This document shows, piece by piece, positions 5,212 through 6,327 of a DNA stretch of 6,327 bases. The DNA lies in contig NZ_LGDD01000067.1 of NCBI RefSeq assembly GCF_001279695.1, positions 1 to 6,327 on the forward strand, in the 5' to 3' direction. Numbering within the stretch: the stretch's first letter is position 1; every line of letters starts with the position of its first letter. Source of the stretch: Streptomyces sp. WM6378. GTDB lineage: Bacteria > Actinomycetota > Actinomycetes > Streptomycetales > Streptomycetaceae. The notes beneath the pieces were generated by a model. The model was not told the DNA's origin. It did no database searches and worked only from the letters and a program-made list of their open reading frames with translations. Made by a program: the position numbers and the translations under genes.

Positions 5212-6327
5212 GTGACGGAATCCGGCGGAACGGGCGATGGCGGCACAACCGGCGGCATAGGCGGCACGGCGACTGGGCTGCGGTTCCGGATGCTCGGGCC
5301 CGTCGAGGGCGACCTCGGTGGCCGGCCCCTGCGGCTCGGACCGCCCCAGCAGCGGGCCCTGCTCGCCGTGTTGCTCCTTCGCGCGGGCCGGCCCGTGTCC
5401 ATGCCGGAGCTCCTCGACGCGATCTGGGGCGAACGGCTGCCCCCGCGCGGGGTCGGCACCCTGCGCACCTACGTGTCGCGGCTGCGCACCCTGCTTGAAC
5501 CGTCCCGCCCCGCCCGCACCCCGGCCAGGCTCCTGGTGTCGGCCGACGACGGATACGCCCTGCGGGTGCCGTCCAGCGCGCTCGACACCGCCGTCTTCGA
5601 GGCGCGCCTGGCCGAGGCCGCCCGGCTGCGCGGCGCGGGCGGCACCGCGGCCGCCCACCGCGAACTGACCGGCGCGCTCGCCCTGTGGGGCGGCACCCCC
5701 CTCGCGGGCCTGCCCGGCCCGCACGCCGAGCGCGAGCGCGACCGCCTCACCGAACTGTGGCTGTCCGCCCGGGAGGACCACTTCCACGGCGCCCTCGCCC
5801 TGGACCGCCACGCGGCGACGATCGCCTCGCTCCGGGCCTTCGCGGCGGAACACCCCCTCCGCGAACGAACCCAGGCCCTCCTGATGCTGGCCCTCCACAG
5901 AGCGGGCCGCCAGGCAGACGCGTTCGCGGTCTACGAGACCACCCGCCGAACCCTGGACACAGAGCTGGGCGTCCCCCCGGGTCCCGAACTGACGGCCCTG
6001 CATACGAGATTGCTCACCCGCCGGGCAGAGGCCCCCTCGACGGAGTCCCCGACCCCACACCCCCCTGCGGACACCCGTCCCGCCTCGCCTCGCGCCGCGA
6101 GCAGCCCCTACGCTCAGACTGCGGCGGCACCTTCCCCACTCGCTGTGGGCAATCGTCCGGCTCCCTCACACCACGCCGTGGGCAGCCGTTCCGCTCCCTC
6201 GGACCACACTGTGGGCAATCGTTCCGCAGGGCGATCGGGGTCTCCCCTGGTCGAGCGAAGCCGAGACCTTGGGGAAGGGTGGGCACAGCGAACCCCCGCC
6301 GCCGGAACCCCGCTCACCGCCCCCACC
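5212..6327 (+). CDS. SARP/AfsR-family transcriptional regulator, N-terminal part
   Basis: From GTG 5212 the frame is open to the window edge (372 residues, no stop). After a Gly-rich lead (1-21) comes an OmpR-like winged-helix domain: RFRMLGPVEG, LRLGPPQQRALLAVLLLRAG (40-59), ELLDAIWGERLPPRG and TLRTYVSRLRTLL (83-95). A bacterial transcriptional activation domain (BTAD, about 126-270) follows, with ALALWGGTPLAGLPGP, REDHFHGALALDRH, LRERTQALLMLALHRAGRQA and TLDTELGVPPGPELTALHTR. This architecture defines SARP regulators, transcription activators often found in specialised-metabolite clusters. A Pro/Ser-rich linker (from about 271) then runs off the window, so a following NB-ARC ATPase domain, as in AfsR, is possible but unseen. 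The start is supported by AGAGGAAGAGG upstream and because the conserved fold begins by residue 24. Its divergent position next to the CIS locus suggests, but does not prove, control of it. Confidence 0.92.
   Translation, partial: MTESGGTGDGGTTGGIGGTATGLRFRMLGPVEGDLGGRPLRLGPPQQRALLAVLLLRAGRPVSMPELLDAIWGERLPPRGVGTLRTYVSRLRTLLEPSRPARTPARLLVSADDGYALRVPSSALDTAVFEARLAEAARLRGAGGTAAAHRELTGALALWGGTPLAGLPGPHAERERDRLTELWLSAREDHFHGALALDRHAATIASLRAFAAEHPLRERTQALLMLALHRAGRQADAFAVYETTRRTLDTELGVPPGPELTALHTRLLTRRAEAPSTESPTPHPPADTRPASPRAASSPYAQTAAAPSPLAVGNRPAPSHHAVGSRSAPSDHTVGNRSAGRSGSPLVERSRDLGEGWAQRTPAAGTPLTAPT
6145..6230 (+). repeat. 33-bp (11-residue) tandem repeat in the SARP linker
   Basis: Units begin at 6145, 6178 and 6211, exactly 33 bp apart. 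Each starts GTGGGCA and encodes VGNRPAPSHHA, VGSRSAPSDHT and then VGNRSAG, where the third unit diverges into the dispersed repeat. The period is a multiple of three, so the frame is kept. The first two units also share the CGCTCCCTC/GGCTCCCTC block. Confidence 0.85.
6211..6290. repeat. Streptomyces dispersed repeat element embedded in the SARP coding sequence
   Basis: The block begins GTGGGCAATCGTTCCGCAGG, passes through TCGAGCGAAGCCGAGACCTT and ends GGGTGGGCACAGCG. I recognise this as close to a repeat commonly seen between genes in Streptomyces (GTGGGCA, then a CGAGCGAAGCCGAG hairpin, then GGTGGGCACA). The middle can fold through CCCC/GGGG and GGTC/GACC pairs around the GAGCGAAGCCGA loop (about 6244-6274). 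Here it is read in frame as VGNRSAG...SPLVERSRDLGEGWAQR. The identification rests on memory and not on a search. Confidence 0.55.

Noticed and set aside
5053..6060. Minus-strand open frame opposite the SARP gene.
   Set aside because: The plus strand encodes clear winged-helix and BTAD domains; the opposite frame is Gly/Gln/Arg-rich shadow.
1..6327. CRISPR array, tRNA, rRNA or insertion sequence.
   Set aside because: No spaced identical repeats of CRISPR type, no cloverleaf or rRNA sequence, and no transposase reading frame or terminal inverted repeats were seen.

Overview
The window is very GC-rich with strong third-position G/C bias, GTG starts and Shine-Dalgarno-led genes. It looks like a Streptomyces (or closely related actinomycete) chromosome. 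A dispersed repeat I recognise from Streptomyces intergenic regions lies near the right end. The main content is the start of a contractile injection system (CIS, phage-tail-like) operon on the minus strand, with a candidate cargo/toxin gene upstream of it and a divergent SARP/AfsR-type regulator.

Layout from right to left. (1) 5212-6327 (+): N-terminal part of a SARP/AfsR-like activator (winged helix plus BTAD), open at the window edge, with tandem repeats in its linker. (2) 4918-5211: divergent intergenic region with a 23-bp direct repeat in front of the SARP gene. (3) 3478-4917 (-): 479-aa protein with the 'TAGNAAV' N-terminal motif typical of proteins encoded beside actinobacterial CIS loci. 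Its core has a Cys/His/Asn arrangement suggestive of a papain-like fold. (4) 3148-3303 (-): small 51-aa charged protein gene. (5) 2825-3147: non-coding leader/terminator region with three strong hairpins. (6) 1244-2824 (-): tail sheath. (7) 740-1183 (-): inner tube. (8) 274-740 (-): tail assembly protein, frameshifted here by a 23-bp tandem duplication. (9) 119-277 (-): DUF6760-type small protein. (10) 1-112 (-): a second, partial copy of the core of the tail assembly gene where another baseplate-region gene would be expected.

Sheath, tube, assembly protein and DUF6760 protein run in the usual CIS order. The last three are translationally coupled (TAATG and GTGA overlaps). Sheath contraction drives the inner tube, and the upstream 479-aa protein is a plausible payload or associated factor. 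The most anomalous sequence is the left 600 bp. A perfect 99-bp repeat starts at base 1 and recurs at 456-554, and a 23-bp tandem duplication breaks the assembly gene. This is either a real recombination scar in the operon or an assembly error at a contig end. The distinction matters because, as written, the operon should not make an intact assembly protein.
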